Of a DNA stretch of 64,000 nucleotides, positions 36,301 through 45,147 are shown in pieces (positions within the stretch are counted from its first letter, which is position 1; every line of letters starts with the position of its first letter). A model generated the notes under the pieces. That model had not been told where the DNA came from and did no database searches. It worked only from the letters and a program-made list of their open reading frames with translations. Source of the DNA: Corynebacterium aurimucosum (GTDB lineage: Bacteria; Actinomycetota; Actinomycetes; Mycobacteriales; Mycobacteriaceae). The stretch lies in contig NZ_CP047048.1 in NCBI RefSeq assembly GCF_030408555.1, positions 1,798,001-1,862,000 of the forward strand, in the 5' to 3' direction. The position numbers and the translations under genes were made by a program.

Positions 36301-39300
36301 TTAGGCCTTAGCCACCGTGGCGGTCACGCCCTTAAGAACATCATGGACGTTCTGGCCAGCACTAGGCGCGAGAGCCTCGGTCGTCACAGCGAAGTCGACA
36401 GCGAGCACCTCCGCCGCGATATGCTCGCGGTGCCGGTTGGCCCATTCCTCCTTCTCCGCGGGGACAGACAGGACCACGGTGATGCGGTCGGTGACCACGA
36501 AGTCCTCGGCCTTGCGGGCATCCTGCAGGCCACGGATGACATCCGCCGCCCAGCCCTCAGCCTCCAGCTCTTCGGTGACGTTGGTATCCAATACCACCAA
36601 GCCATCCACGCCGTCCACGCGCGCCGTGGACTCCGGGTTCGCAGCCTTGAGACGTTCCGTGTACTCATCCGGGGTCAAGCGGATATCGCCGTCAACGATA
36701 ACCTCCTCGCCGTCACGCTCGTAGTTGCCCGCCTTCAGGTTCTTGATGGCGCGCTGTACGTCCTTGCCCAAGCGCGGGCCTGCCACCTTGGCGTTGCAGA
36801 CCACCTCGAAGGTGCCAACCTCATCGACGTCAGCGGTCAGCTCAACGTCCTTAACGTTGACCTCATCGCGGATGATGTCCTTAAAGTCGGCCAAGCGAGC
36901 CGAATCCGGCATCGCCACGGTCAGCTTCGGCAGCGGCAGGCGGTTGCGCAGCTTATTGGACTTGCGCACAGACGACGCCGCCGAAGCCACCGCGCGGGTG
37001 GCATCCATGGCGGCCACCAGGTCCGCGTCAGCCGGGTAGTCCTCGGCCTTCGGGTAGGAAGCCAAGTGCACAGAGCGCTCACCGGTCAGGCCGCGGTAGA
37101 TGACCTCAGCCACGTGCGGCAGCAACGGAGCCACCACGCGAGAGACCGTCTCCAGGACCGTGTACAGGGTGTTGAAGGCCTCCGGGTGGGTCTCCTCGCC
37201 CTCCCAGAAGCGGTCGCGGGAGCGGCGCACGTACCAGTTGGTCAAGGCATCCGCGAAGAGACGAACCTCCTCGGTTGCCGTAGCAATATCGGTATTCGCC
37301 AGCGCATCATTCGTGTTCTTCACCAAGTCATGCGTCTTGGCCAAGATGTAGCGGTCCAGAACGTTGGTGGAGCTGACATCGAACGTCGCGTCCTGGGAAG
37401 CGTAGAGCTGCAGGAAGGTGTAGGCATTCCAGATCGGCAGGATGGCCTGGCGCACGCCCTCACGGATGCCCTGCTCGGTGACGATGAGGTTGCCACCGCG
37501 CAAGATCGGCGAGGACATGAGGAACCAGCGCATGGCATCCGAACCATCGCGGTCAAAGACCTCGTTGACGTTCGGGTAATTACCCTTGGACTTGGACATC
37601 TTCAGGCCGTCATTGCCCAGAACGATGCCGTGGGCCACAACCTTCTTGTAGGCCGGGCGGTCAAAGAGCGCGGTGGACAGCGCATGCATGACGTAGAACC
37701 AGCCGCGGGTCTGGCCGGAGTACTCCACGATGAAGTCCGACGGCGAGTGGCTCTCAAACCACTCCTTGTTCTCAAACGGGTAGTGCTTCTGCGCAAACGG
37801 CATGGAACCGGACTCAAACCAGCAATCCAACACATCCGGCACGCGGCGCATCGTGGACTTGCCCGTCGGATCATCCGGGTTCGGGCGGGTCAGCTCATCG
37901 ATGTGCGGGCGGTGCAGGCTGGTAGGACGCACGCCGAAGTCACGCTCCAACTCATCCAGAGAGCCGTAGACATCCACGCGCGGGTACTCCGGGTCATCGG
38001 AGATCCACGCCGGGATCGGAGCGCCCCAGTAGCGGGTACGGGAGATGTTCCAATCACGAGCGCCCTCCAGCCACTTGCCGAACTGGCCGTCGCGGATGTG
38101 CTCCGGCAGCCACTCGATCTCGTTGTGGTTGAGCTCCACCATGCGGTCACGGAACTCGGTCACCTTGACGAACCATGCTGGCAGAGCCATGTAGATGAGC
38201 GGCTCGCCGGAGCGCCAAGAGTGCGGGTAGGAGTGCTCGATGGTCACGTGGCGCACCACGCGGCCAGCTTCCTTCAGGTCCTTGATGATGGACTTGTTAG
38301 CGTCGAAGACCAGCTGGCCCTCGTAGGGTGGCACCTGCGAGGTGAACTTACCGTCCTCATCCACCGGGATGACCAGGCCCACGCCGTACTTCTGGCAGGT
38401 GAGCATATCGTCCTCACCGAAGGCCGGAGCCTGGTGAACCACGCCGGTACCGTCCTCGGTGGTGACGTAATCTGCGAGCAGCAGCTGGTAGGCGTTCTCG
38501 ACATCCGGGAAGAAATCGAAGATGGGCTGGTACTTGAAGCCCTCTAGCTCAGCGCCCTTGAACGTCTTGAGAACTTCCGCCTCACCCAGCTCCTTGGCCA
38601 GGGTGCCGGTGAGCGCTTCGGCCATGATGAAGGTGCGGCCAGCAAAGTTGCCCTCGGTGGCCTTGAACAAGACGTAGTCGACCTCCGGGTGGACCGCCAG
38701 CGCCAGGTTGGACGGCAGGGTCCAGGGGGTGGTGGTCCAGGCGAGGAAGGAGGCATCGGCAAGCTCGGCGTTATCCGCCAACGTCTTCTGCGCTGCGCTT
38801 CCCTCCACAGCGCCAGCTACCGGGAAGGTCACCGTCAGGGTCGGGTCCTGGCGCATTTTGTAGGAATCATCCAGGCGTGTTTCCTGGTTCGACAGCGAGG
38901 TGTGCTCAGCCCAGGAGTACGGCAGTACCCTAAAGCCCTGGTAGATCAGGCCCTTGTCATAGAGCTCCTTAAACGCCCACATCACGGACTCCATGTAGTT
39001 CAAGTCCATGGTCTTGTAACCGTTCTCGAAGTCCACCCAGCGGGCCTGGCGGTTAACGTACTCTTCCCACTCATCGGTGTACTCGAGGACGGACTTGGCG
39101 CAGTACTCGTTGAACTTCTCCAAGCCCATCTCCTCGATCTGGGCCTTATCGGTGATGCCGAGCTGTTTTTCTGCCTCCAGCTCTGCCGGCAGACCGTGGG
39201 TGTCCCAGCCGAAGACGCGCGGGACGTGGTTGCCGGCCATGGTGCGGTAGCGCGGGACGATGTCCTTGACGTAACCGGTCAGCAGGTGACCGTAGTGCGG

Positions 39301-39498
39301 CAGGCCGTTGGCAAAGGGAGGGCCATCATAAAAGACGTACTCGGGGCAGCCCTCGGTTTGCTCGAGGCTGGCTTTAAAGGTGTCGTCACCTTTCCAGTAC
39401 TTCTGGACTTCCTGCTCCATATCGGGGAAACGGGAAGACCCAGCAGTCATATCGACTTTGGGATAAACACTGCCGACGTTCGCGGGGTTATTACTCAT
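36301..39498 (-). CDS. ileS: Isoleucyl-tRNA synthetase
   Basis: A 1065-residue class Ia synthetase. The HIGH signature is LPHYGH near residue 64 and KMSKS is LKMSKSKGN. The CP1 editing domain lies between, with its [11 protein letters not shown] motif. The length, and the absence of C-terminal zinc cysteines, fit the eukaryote-like type 2 IleRS found in actinobacteria, a type generally less sensitive to mupirocin. The ATG at 39498 has GAAGGA 8 bases upstream. Expression is predicted to depend on uncharged tRNA-Ile through the T-box. Confidence 0.97.
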   Translation of the reverse strand: MSNNPANVGSVYPKVDMTAGSSRFPDMEQEVQKYWKGDDTFKASLEQTEGCPEYVFYDGPPFANGLPHYGHLLTGYVKDIVPRYRTMAGNHVPRVFGWDTHGLPAELEAEKQLGITDKAQIEEMGLEKFNEYCAKSVLEYTDEWEEYVNRQARWVDFENGYKTMDLNYMESVMWAFKELYDKGLIYQGFRVLPYSWAEHTSLSNQETRLDDSYKMRQDPTLTVTFPVAGAVEGSAAQKTLADNAELADASFLAWTTTPWTLPSNLALAVHPEVDYVLFKATEGNFAGRTFIMAEALTGTLAKELGEAEVLKTFKGAELEGFKYQPIFDFFPDVENAYQLLLADYVTTEDGTGVVHQAPAFGEDDMLTCQKYGVGLVIPVDEDGKFTSQVPPYEGQLVFDANKSIIKDLKEAGRVVRHVTIEHSYPHSWRSGEPLIYMALPAWFVKVTEFRDRMVELNHNEIEWLPEHIRDGQFGKWLEGARDWNISRTRYWGAPIPAWISDDPEYPRVDVYGSLDELERDFGVRPTSLHRPHIDELTRPNPDDPTGKSTMRRVPDVLDCWFESGSMPFAQKHYPFENKEWFESHSPSDFIVEYSGQTRGWFYVMHALSTALFDRPAYKKVVAHGIVLGNDGLKMSKSKGNYPNVNEVFDRDGSDAMRWFLMSSPILRGGNLIVTEQGIREGVRQAILPIWNAYTFLQLYASQDATFDVSSTNVLDRYILAKTHDLVKNTNDALANTDIATATEEVRLFADALTNWYVRRSRDRFWEGEETHPEAFNTLYTVLETVSRVVAPLLPHVAEVIYRGLTGERSVHLASYPKAEDYPADADLVAAMDATRAVASAASSVRKSNKLRNRLPLPKLTVAMPDSARLADFKDIIRDEVNVKDVELTADVDEVGTFEVVCNAKVAGPRLGKDVQRAIKNLKAGNYERDGEEVIVDGDIRLTPDEYTERLKAANPESTARVDGVDGLVVLDTNVTEELEAEGWAADVIRGLQDARKAEDFVVTDRITVVLSVPAEKEEWANRHREHIAAEVLAVDFAVTTEALAPSAGQNVHDVLKGVTATVAKA

Positions 39499-39700
39499 CT
39501 AAAAATTCCTTCACTCGTTCGCTGTGGCGGGGACGCGCCTTGCGGCTCGCGGTACCACCCCGCTTGGGCACCGAGGCGCCCCGCTTCGTTGATGTGAAGG
39601 AGATGACGGTCCCTACCCGCCCGGTTCTAATAATGCTCCGCTAAGCGCGAAGCACGTTCTTCCGGAATGCTCCCCGGTGATAGCCGGCTCACTGCATATG
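39499..39700 (-). promoter_or_regulatory. T-box leader of ileS, probably translational
   Basis: The leader contains GGTGGTACCGCG (minus strand, 39559 to 39548), the diagnostic T-box sequence that pairs with the tRNA acceptor end. A likely specifier AUC followed by A lies at 39681-39679, in a small CCGG-closed hairpin next to AGUGA, like the short Stem I of actinobacterial ileS T-boxes. A GCGGGG/CCCCGC pairing sits around the T-box. No poly-U terminator precedes the ATG, so control is probably by hiding the ribosome-binding site. Confidence 0.9.
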
Positions 39701-39706
39701 CCTAAA

Positions 39707-39712
39707 AGTATA
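39707..39712 (-). promoter_or_regulatory. Candidate -10 of the ileS T-box transcript
   Basis: TATACT on the minus strand, just upstream of the T-box, would start a leader of about 200 nt. No convincing -35 is present at 16-18 bp spacing. Confidence 0.5.
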
Positions 39713-39861
39713 GCGAGGCGGTCAAGTTTTCACAGGCCCAGGTTCCCGAAAGCCTCAAAATAGAAACGCCAGTACATAAAAGAGGCACCTGGGATAAGGT
39801 TTTCCACAGGAACATTTTTTCTAATGCGCGCAGGTCATAAGGTGTTTTAAGCTCCACAAAT

Positions 39862-40935
39862 ATGAACGCGCTACAGACTTTCCTCAACGCACTCGGGGCC
39901 GGCATCGATGTCGTCGCCGAGTGCGAAGGCATGTCTGAAGCAGACCTCATCGCCGCCGGTTCCCCAGACAAAACCGCGGCGGAGTTGGTACGGCTGCATA
40001 CGAGCTTCTTTGGCAAGACCGCCATGACGCGGATGCAACGCGACGCAGTGAAGGCAGCGCGCCAACGCAGGCATTCTTTGCCTACCTTGGAGATCATCGA
40101 CCGCTATGCCCGCAAAGCCAAAACACAAGCGTTGGGTTGGAAACTACGCCTAGAACTCTGCCGGACGAGCGCCGATACCCTCGCGATGGAAACACTGGCG
40201 AAAAAGAAGCTCAAGGAACACTCGGCACCACCCACGCCGAAAGAGGGCGTGACTGTTTACCGCCGCCGCAATGCACCGTGGACGATGGCAATAACAGGTC
40301 CCTCGCACCTGATTGCAGAGCTTAGCGACGCCATCGACCGCGAACGCCCCCTCAAGTCCATCCGCGAGGCCATCTTCAAAGGTGCTGCCCCGCGCCGCGG
40401 CCTGCAGACTAATATCCTCGTACCACTGGAGGCCATGACAAAGATCCTCGACGGTGACGGCGAGGAAATCACCCTTCACATGACCAACGGTGCCACGATG
40501 ACCGGCGCGGAATACATCAACAAGGTCATCGCCGATGAGATCGATAAAGAAGGCGCACTCGCGACCCTTTTCCACCCCTATCACGGGCCGGTCAACCTCT
40601 ACTACGAGGAGCGCTCGGCCAGCATCAAGCAACGCATTATGGCTATGGCCGAGTTCCCAGTCTGCGCGTGGGATAAGTGCATGAAACCAGCCGATGAATG
40701 CCAGGTTCACCATCTCATCGCGTGGAAGAACGGCGGGTACACCAACCAAGAAAACTTGGTGATGCTCTGTCCCTATCACAACGGGGTGAACCAGGATGAT
40801 CCGAATGCGCCGCCGGGTCGCGGCCGCATGGCTCGGGTCGGGGGTAAAGCGAAAAGGACACACGGCCCTCCCCCACCGCCCACGCCGTTGCAAGCGCCTC
40901 CCGGGCTATTCGGCACCCCGGAAAGAAACGACTAG
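39862..40935 (+). CDS. HNH endonuclease domain protein
   Basis: A 357-residue protein. The N-terminal 150 residues are helical and basic. Near the C-terminus (about 285-325) is an HNH nuclease: CAWDKCMKPADECQVHHLIAWKNGG followed by NLVMLCPYHNGVNQDD, with the zinc-ribbon cysteines and His pair. It ends in a Pro-rich tail. Such genes occur in several copies per corynebacterial genome, like the mycobacterial 13E12 family, and may be mobile. No clear ribosome-binding site. Its intron-homing or defence role is unproven. Confidence 0.85.
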   Translation: MNALQTFLNALGAGIDVVAECEGMSEADLIAAGSPDKTAAELVRLHTSFFGKTAMTRMQRDAVKAARQRRHSLPTLEIIDRYARKAKTQALGWKLRLELCRTSADTLAMETLAKKKLKEHSAPPTPKEGVTVYRRRNAPWTMAITGPSHLIAELSDAIDRERPLKSIREAIFKGAAPRRGLQTNILVPLEAMTKILDGDGEEITLHMTNGATMTGAEYINKVIADEIDKEGALATLFHPYHGPVNLYYEERSASIKQRIMAMAEFPVCAWDKCMKPADECQVHHLIAWKNGGYTNQENLVMLCPYHNGVNQDDPNAPPGRGRMARVGGKAKRTHGPPPPPTPLQAPPGLFGTPERND

Positions 40936-40990
40936 GAGCTACACAACTAGGAGTCTTCGCACAAGCAGCCCTCCACCCAGAATTATCACT

Positions 40991-41064
40991 GGACCGAGGG
41001 CTACTCGTCGTGTCCGAGATACGCGCGCTACAGGTTTTCTGCGGGACCGGGCTACTCGTCGTGC
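40991..41064. repeat. Duplicated 3' end of the small membrane gene
   Basis: GGCTACTCGTCGTG occurs at 40999-41012 and again at 41051-41064, both preceded by a GGACCG-like segment. The second copy covers the stop and last codons of the gene at 41052; the first lies 50 bp beyond its stop. A local duplication or past recombination beside the HNH gene is likely. Confidence 0.65.
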
Positions 41065-41222
41065 TTGCGGCGGAGTTTAATCACGGTGTCTGCAATGAAA
41101 AGAACAATGCCCACCCCGGCGGAAGCGAAGAGTAGGTACAAAGACCACTCAGCGGCAGTGAGGATGTAGTTCACGAAGGCCAAGAAAGCGACAAAGGCCA
41201 ACAGCAATGCGCCGATAAGCAT
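41052..41222 (-). CDS. Small two-helix membrane protein downstream of divIVA
   Basis: A 56-residue protein: MLIGALLLAFVAFLAFVNYI forms the first helix, LYLLFASAGVGIVLFIA the second, and the tail KLRRKHDE is charged. GGGAAGGAG lies 7 bases before the ATG, a strong ribosome-binding site. A small membrane gene is found at this position between ileS and divIVA in other corynebacteria. Separate transcription is likely because the divIVA terminator lies upstream. Function unknown. Confidence 0.82.
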   Translation of the reverse strand: MLIGALLLAFVAFLAFVNYILTAAEWSLYLLFASAGVGIVLFIADTVIKLRRKHDE

Positions 41223-41274
41223 GCGTGCTCTCCTTCCCCACCAATGATTAAGGGCTCTGTGCTTTACAAAGAAT

Positions 41275-41298
41275 GTATACCTACGAACGTATACCTAC
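41275..41298 (-). repeat. Tandem GTATACCTAC repeat upstream of the small membrane gene
   Basis: GTATACCTAC occurs at 41275-41284 and 41289-41298, a 14-bp period. Read on the minus strand each contains TAGGTATAC, so TATACA or TATACG could be -10 elements of the downstream gene; the repeat may also be an operator. Confidence 0.5.
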
Positions 41299-41301
41299 AT
41301 A

Positions 41302-41334
41302 AAAGAATAACGGCGCCCCCGCAGGGACGCCGTT
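41302..41334 (-). terminator. Terminator after divIVA
   Basis: AACGGCG (41309-41315) pairs with CGCCGTT (41328-41334), with an inner CCC/GGG. On the minus strand TATTCTTTT follows. It closes the divIVA transcript. Confidence 0.85.
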
Positions 41335-41344
41335 CATTCACTGA

Positions 41345-42475
41345 TTAATAGTTGGACTTGCCGGTTTCACCGTTGGGAGCAGCGGTGCCGCGGGACTCCA
41401 GCTCCTCAAGCTGAGACTGCAGCAGGGTCTTGAGGCGGGTACGGTACTCGCGCTCGAAGGTACGCAGCTCGGAAATGCGAGCCTCCAGAGCGGTCTGCTG
41501 CTGCTTGACCGTGTTCATGACCTCGGTGTGCTTCTTCTCGGCATCTGCCTGCAGGGCAGCTGCCTTCTCCTCAGCCTGGCGAATCTGTGCCTCGGCGCGG
41601 GACGTTGCGTCAGACTCAGTCTGCTTTGCCTTGTTCTCGGCATCCGCCACCAGCTTCTTGGAGCGGGTATCGGCTTCCTGCAGCTGTGCATCGTAGCGCT
41701 TCTGGGCGTCAGCAAGCTGGGCCTTGGAGTGCGAGTCGGCGTCGGCAAGCTGCTTCTCTGCAGCCGTACGAGCCTCAGCGAGCATGGACTCGGAATCAGC
41801 CTTAGCCTCGCTGGTAAGACGGTCCGCCATCTCCTGAGCCAGACCCAGCACGCGGGCGGCCTGCATGTGGGTATCCGGGGTGGCGAGGCCCTGTTCGGTG
41901 GACTGAGCAGCACCTGCACCAGCCACAGCAGCGGCGGAGGAGGCAGTGGTGGAAGCAGCCGAGTTCTTCTTTGCGGACTCCAGCTCCTTCTTGGTGCGCT
42001 CCAGCTCCTTCTTGGAGGCCTCGAGCTCGCGCTTGGCGGCAGCAGCTTCTTCGCGAGCAGTCTTAAGCTCCGCGGAGTTGTCCTGTGCCTGAGCAGCCGG
42101 TGCCTGGGCGGACTGTGCCTGAGCGGCCTTCGCCTGCTCCTGCGCACGCTTGGTCTCTTCCTTGGCCTTGGCAATCTCGTTCTTGGAGTCAGCCAGCTTT
42201 GCTTCGTACTCGGCGCGCAGCTTGGACTCGACTTCCTTACGTACGGCGGCCTCATCGACCTTTGCGGCAGAAGCGCCGCCAGCAGCGGGAGCCGGAGCCT
42301 GAGACTTCAGTTCCTCAACCTGGGCGTGGAGATCATCGTTCTCATCCTGCAGCTGAGCAAGAGCATCCTCAACGAGGTCGAGGAACTGATCGACCTCATC
42401 CTCGTTGTAGCCACGCTTGCCAATTGGCGGCTTGCTGAAAGCGACGTTGTGTACATCAGCTGGTGACAGTGGCAT
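41345..42475 (-). CDS. divIVA: Polar growth protein DivIVA (Wag31)
   Basis: A 376-residue coiled-coil scaffold that gathers at curved membranes and directs apical growth in corynebacteria, which lack MreB. Residues 1-60 form the DivIVA lipid-binding domain ([31 protein letters not shown]). A central Ala/Lys/Glu-rich region (about 95-190) is low complexity with heptads, followed by a long coiled coil (about 205-360). The interval between the coils is Ala/Ser-rich. TACAAT (42572-42567, minus) is a possible -10, giving a leader of about 90 nt with a CCTCTAGAGG palindrome (42507-42516). Confidence 0.96.
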   Translation of the reverse strand: MPLSPADVHNVAFSKPPIGKRGYNEDEVDQFLDLVEDALAQLQDENDDLHAQVEELKSQAPAPAAGGASAAKVDEAAVRKEVESKLRAEYEAKLADSKNEIAKAKEETKRAQEQAKAAQAQSAQAPAAQAQDNSAELKTAREEAAAAKRELEASKKELERTKKELESAKKNSAASTTASSAAAVAGAGAAQSTEQGLATPDTHMQAARVLGLAQEMADRLTSEAKADSESMLAEARTAAEKQLADADSHSKAQLADAQKRYDAQLQEADTRSKKLVADAENKAKQTESDATSRAEAQIRQAEEKAAALQADAEKKHTEVMNTVKQQQTALEARISELRTFEREYRTRLKTLLQSQLEELESRGTAAPNGETGKSNY

Positions 42476-42643
42476 TGACTTCTCTTCCCCTTACGAATCG
42501 GTCAAACCTCTAGAGGGTCCAGAGGCCGGGTACATATGCGGTTAATAATACGGATTGTGGTAACTCATTGTATCCGAATCAACACATTATCTAACGCTGG
42601 CACGAGTCTCAACGTTAACAGGAGGGTTTAATACACCCGTTTA

Positions 42644-42955
42644 TTACATTGCAAGCCCATTGGCGCTGAAAAATAGCCAGCCAATAAGTTGCGAAAGGAT
42701 GGACAAAAGCAGGAACAAAACGATGATGGAAACGTCGAGCGCAATGCCTCCTAGCTGCAGCGGCGGAATAACCTTACGCAGCGCCTTAACTGGCGGGTCA
42801 GTGACGACGAAGAGCACCTCGGCAACCATCATGAACCAGCGGGGCGGATTGAATTGGCGCGAGAAAGACTGAATCATCTCGATGACGATGCGCGCCAACA
42901 AAATCCACGAGTAAAGACTCACGGCGACGAGCAGAATTGAACCTAAAGCATTCAC
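42644..42955 (-). CDS. YggT family membrane protein
   Basis: About 103 residues with two YggT segments: LLVAVSLYSWILLARIVIEMI and LDVSIIVLFLLLSILSQLIGWLF, separated by a cytoplasmic loop with DPPVKALRKVIPP, the family hallmark. The GTG start at 42955 is chosen because homologues begin just before the first helix; further upstream codons look non-coding. No clear Shine-Dalgarno. It lies between sepF and divIVA, as in most actinobacteria and firmicutes, suggesting a role in division or polar growth. Confidence 0.88.
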   Translation of the reverse strand: MNALGSILLVAVSLYSWILLARIVIEMIQSFSRQFNPPRWFMMVAEVLFVVTDPPVKALRKVIPPLQLGGIALDVSIIVLFLLLSILSQLIGWLFFSANGLAM

Positions 42956-43115
42956 AGTGCCCGAGCCTATCCGAACCACCCCCGCGGACGGTACTCCCCT
43001 GCCCGAGGGTTCGCCCTCGGCGAACAGAGATGGCACCGCGGCAGCCGCACCGCCGCCGAGAATACCGCTCCGCTTAGACCGCTAGGGAAATAGCGAGAAA
43101 ACCAACAAACCGCCC

Positions 43116-43160
43116 CATCGCCCCCTCCCCCTTAGCCAACACAGGGGAAAATAGGCGATG
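43116..43160. repeat. Hairpin in the sepF-yggT gap
   Basis: CATCGCC (43116-43122) and GGCGATG (43154-43160) are perfect arms, with C-rich and AGGGG stretches between that can also pair. It follows the sepF stop by about 20 bases. No T-run follows on the minus strand, so processing or pausing is as likely as termination. The remaining bases of the 227-bp gap show nothing clear. Confidence 0.5.
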
Positions 43161-43182
43161 AAGCGGTTAAAGCGCGAAGTCT

Positions 43183-43605
43183 TTAGCGCAGGTGCGCTGC
43201 GCGTTCGAGCTCAACAGTGGAGATATCGGCGCCCTTCGGCACGATAGCGAAAACCTTACGGCTGGTGTCCACGCCCTTCGTCAGGTTCTTCATGCGGCCT
43301 TCCAGTGCAAAGCAGAGGCCAGCAGCGAAGTCAACGAAGCGCTTTGCGGAGCCGCGATCAGCGTCAGTGAGCTCGAAGACCACTGCGTCACCGTCACGGA
43401 AGGGGCCGCCAACCTTCGCTGCATCGTCGAAGGAAACGAGCGACAGCGCCACGATAGTCGGGACAAATTCCTCTTCCTGCTTTTCGTAGGAAGGTGCATA
43501 CGCCGGAGCGCTATAAGCGCGCTCGTCTGCGTAGTAAGCATCGTCGGCGTCCATGTCCATCGGGCCTAGCCCGAAGAACTCTTTAGTCCTATCAATCAGT
43601 GACAT
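43183..43605 (-). CDS. sepF: Cell division protein SepF
   Basis: A 140-residue SepF. The N-terminal amphipathic helix (MSLIDRTKEFFGLG) anchors to the membrane, an acidic/Tyr-rich linker follows (about 17-45), and the core domain (about 55-135) shows DGDAVVFELTDADRGSAKRFVDFAAGLCFAL, typical of the family. SepF tethers FtsZ to the membrane and replaces FtsA, absent in this lineage. The short sequence after the core ends VELERAAHLR. Confidence 0.95.
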   Translation of the reverse strand: MSLIDRTKEFFGLGPMDMDADDAYYADERAYSAPAYAPSYEKQEEEFVPTIVALSLVSFDDAAKVGGPFRDGDAVVFELTDADRGSAKRFVDFAAGLCFALEGRMKNLTKGVDTSRKVFAIVPKGADISTVELERAAHLR

Positions 43606-43647
43606 TCTGGGTCTCCCTCTGACCTAGTGTGCTGTTCATTTGCTGTC

Positions 43648-43666
43648 TTGTAATGCACTTTTACAA
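43648..43666. promoter_or_regulatory. Dyad in the yggS-sepF gap
   Basis: TTGTAA (43648-43653) and TTACAA (43661-43666) form a perfect 6-bp inverted repeat around TGCACTT, about 45 bp upstream of sepF. It may be an operator at a sepF promoter or an AT-rich hairpin. Function unknown. Confidence 0.4.
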
Positions 43667-43672
43667 TGACAA

Positions 43673-44383
43673 TTAACCTAGCGGGCGCTCTCCCATAATT
43701 CCGGTTCCGACACGCACGACATCTGTTCCAGATGCAATCGCCGGCTCCATGTCAGCGCTCATTCCGGCGGACATTTTCAGGTCTCGCCCAAGCTTGGCCG
43801 CCACCTCATCCGTCAGCGCCCTCACCTGGGTGAAAACCTCCGCCGGATCGCTCTCCAGCGGTGGAACCACCATGAAGCCACACAGCTGCAGGTTCTCCAG
43901 ATCTTCGACCAGATCCACCAGAGCGGATACCCCCTCTAGCGGGCAGCCACCACGCGCGGTATCACCGTCGGCGGAGACCTGAATATAGACCGGAAGCGTG
44001 TCCTCACGCTGGCCGCGCTCCTGGGCAAGAGCCACGCCGCGGTCGAGTGCTCTGGCGAGTTTTTCTGAGTCAAGCGAGTGAACACTATGCGCCCACCGGG
44101 CCACGTGGTTCGCTTTCTTGGTCTGTACTTGGCCGATCATGTGGAACCGCATCTCGGGCAAGACCTCCGCCTTGGCGCGGGCCTCCTGCTCGCGATTTTC
44201 TGCCACATCCGTTACCCCTAGCTCCGCTAGCAGCGCGATGTCTTCGGCCGGGTGAAACTTCGTCACAGGCAGCAGCTGCGGGGCGGGGCGGCCAGCGGCC
44301 TCAGCAAAGCGGTGAATATCCGAACGGGTGCGCGCCAGGCCGGCCCGCAATTCTTCGCGGCGCGCGGTGTTGTTATTAGTCAT
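43673..44383 (-). CDS. YggS family PLP homeostasis protein
   Basis: A 236-residue PLP-binding protein of the YggS/PROSC family. The PLP lysine is in LLPVTKFHPAED; GENR-like VAENREQEARAKA, FHMIGQVQTKKA and SAGMSADMEPAI are family motifs. The start is fixed by a TAATG junction with pgeF (shared base at 44383). The family buffers vitamin B6 levels; its place before sepF is conserved in actinobacterial dcw clusters. Confidence 0.94.
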   Translation of the reverse strand: MTNNNTARREELRAGLARTRSDIHRFAEAAGRPAPQLLPVTKFHPAEDIALLAELGVTDVAENREQEARAKAEVLPEMRFHMIGQVQTKKANHVARWAHSVHSLDSEKLARALDRGVALAQERGQREDTLPVYIQVSADGDTARGGCPLEGVSALVDLVEDLENLQLCGFMVVPPLESDPAEVFTQVRALTDEVAAKLGRDLKMSAGMSADMEPAIASGTDVVRVGTGIMGERPLG

Positions 44384-45123
44384 TAATCCTCCAACCAAAT
44401 CACGCCGGCTTGGCGTCCAGTAACGCCCTCGCGGCGATATGAAAAGAAATCTGTGTCCTCAATCGTGCAGCGTGGGTCCGACTCAATGGCCGTGACTCCC
44501 ATGCCCATCAGCTGGCGAATCACACCGGCGCGCACGTCGACGCCCCAGGTACCCGACGCCGTGCGGGTCTTGGAGCCGGGCAGGTGCTTCTCGACGTCCT
44601 CCGCCATCTGCTCCGGAACCTCATAGTTACGCCCAGAAGCGGCCGGCCCCATAAGCACCTGGATCGACGAAGGGGTAGCCCCCAGCTCAATCATCGCGTT
44701 GACCGTGTTCCGAACGATTCCATTGCGCGCGCCCAGACGCCCGGCGTGGGCGGCACCGATGACGCCCGCGGAGACGTCGACAAGCAGCACCGGCGTGCAA
44801 TCAGCCACGAGCACGCCCAACCCCAGGCGTTTTTCGGTGGTCACCACCGCATCGGTGGCCGGCACGGGCTCCTTCGCGCCGCGGTGTTCGGCGCCCACGA
44901 CCGTCACGGTATTGGTGTGCAGCTGCTCCATCCACACGATGTCCTCTAATCCCGTTGCTCGGAGAAGTCTCTCGCGATTGGCGGCCACAGCGGCGGGGTC
45001 ATCGCCGACGTGATCGCCTAAGTTGAAAGAGTCATAGGGGGACGACGACGCCCCGCCAGCACGGGTTGTAAACACCATGCGGACGGGGCGTCGTGCTGCG
45101 TGTGCTTCCTCGTTTACTGGCAT
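44383..45123 (-). CDS. pgeF: Peptidoglycan editing factor PgeF (YfiH/YlmD, laccase-like)
   Basis: A 246-residue protein. The zinc-site residues are in QLHTN, ADCTPVLL and GAAHAGR, in the order seen in YfiH and PgeF. The family includes purine nucleoside phosphorylase/adenosine deaminase-type activities and PgeF, which prevents misincorporation of serine into peptidoglycan. The name is taken from the family; a cluster position after ftsZ fits. GGAG lies directly upstream of the ATG at 45123. Confidence 0.9.
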   Translation of the reverse strand: MPVNEEAHAARRPVRMVFTTRAGGASSSPYDSFNLGDHVGDDPAAVAANRERLLRATGLEDIVWMEQLHTNTVTVVGAEHRGAKEPVPATDAVVTTEKRLGLGVLVADCTPVLLVDVSAGVIGAAHAGRLGARNGIVRNTVNAMIELGATPSSIQVLMGPAASGRNYEVPEQMAEDVEKHLPGSKTRTASGTWGVDVRAGVIRQLMGMGVTAIESDPRCTIEDTDFFSYRREGVTGRQAGVIWLED

Positions 45124-45147
45124 GCACTCCAGAGTAGCTGGCTGGGA

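Noticed and set aside
36073..38547. 824-codon open frame opposite ileS
   Set aside because: It lies antisense to a clear synthetase gene. Its composition is that of a shadow of a high-GC gene, and it has no motifs.
39720..39725. TTGACC as the -35 of the ileS promoter
   Set aside because: Only 7 bp separate it from TATACT, too short for a normal spacer.
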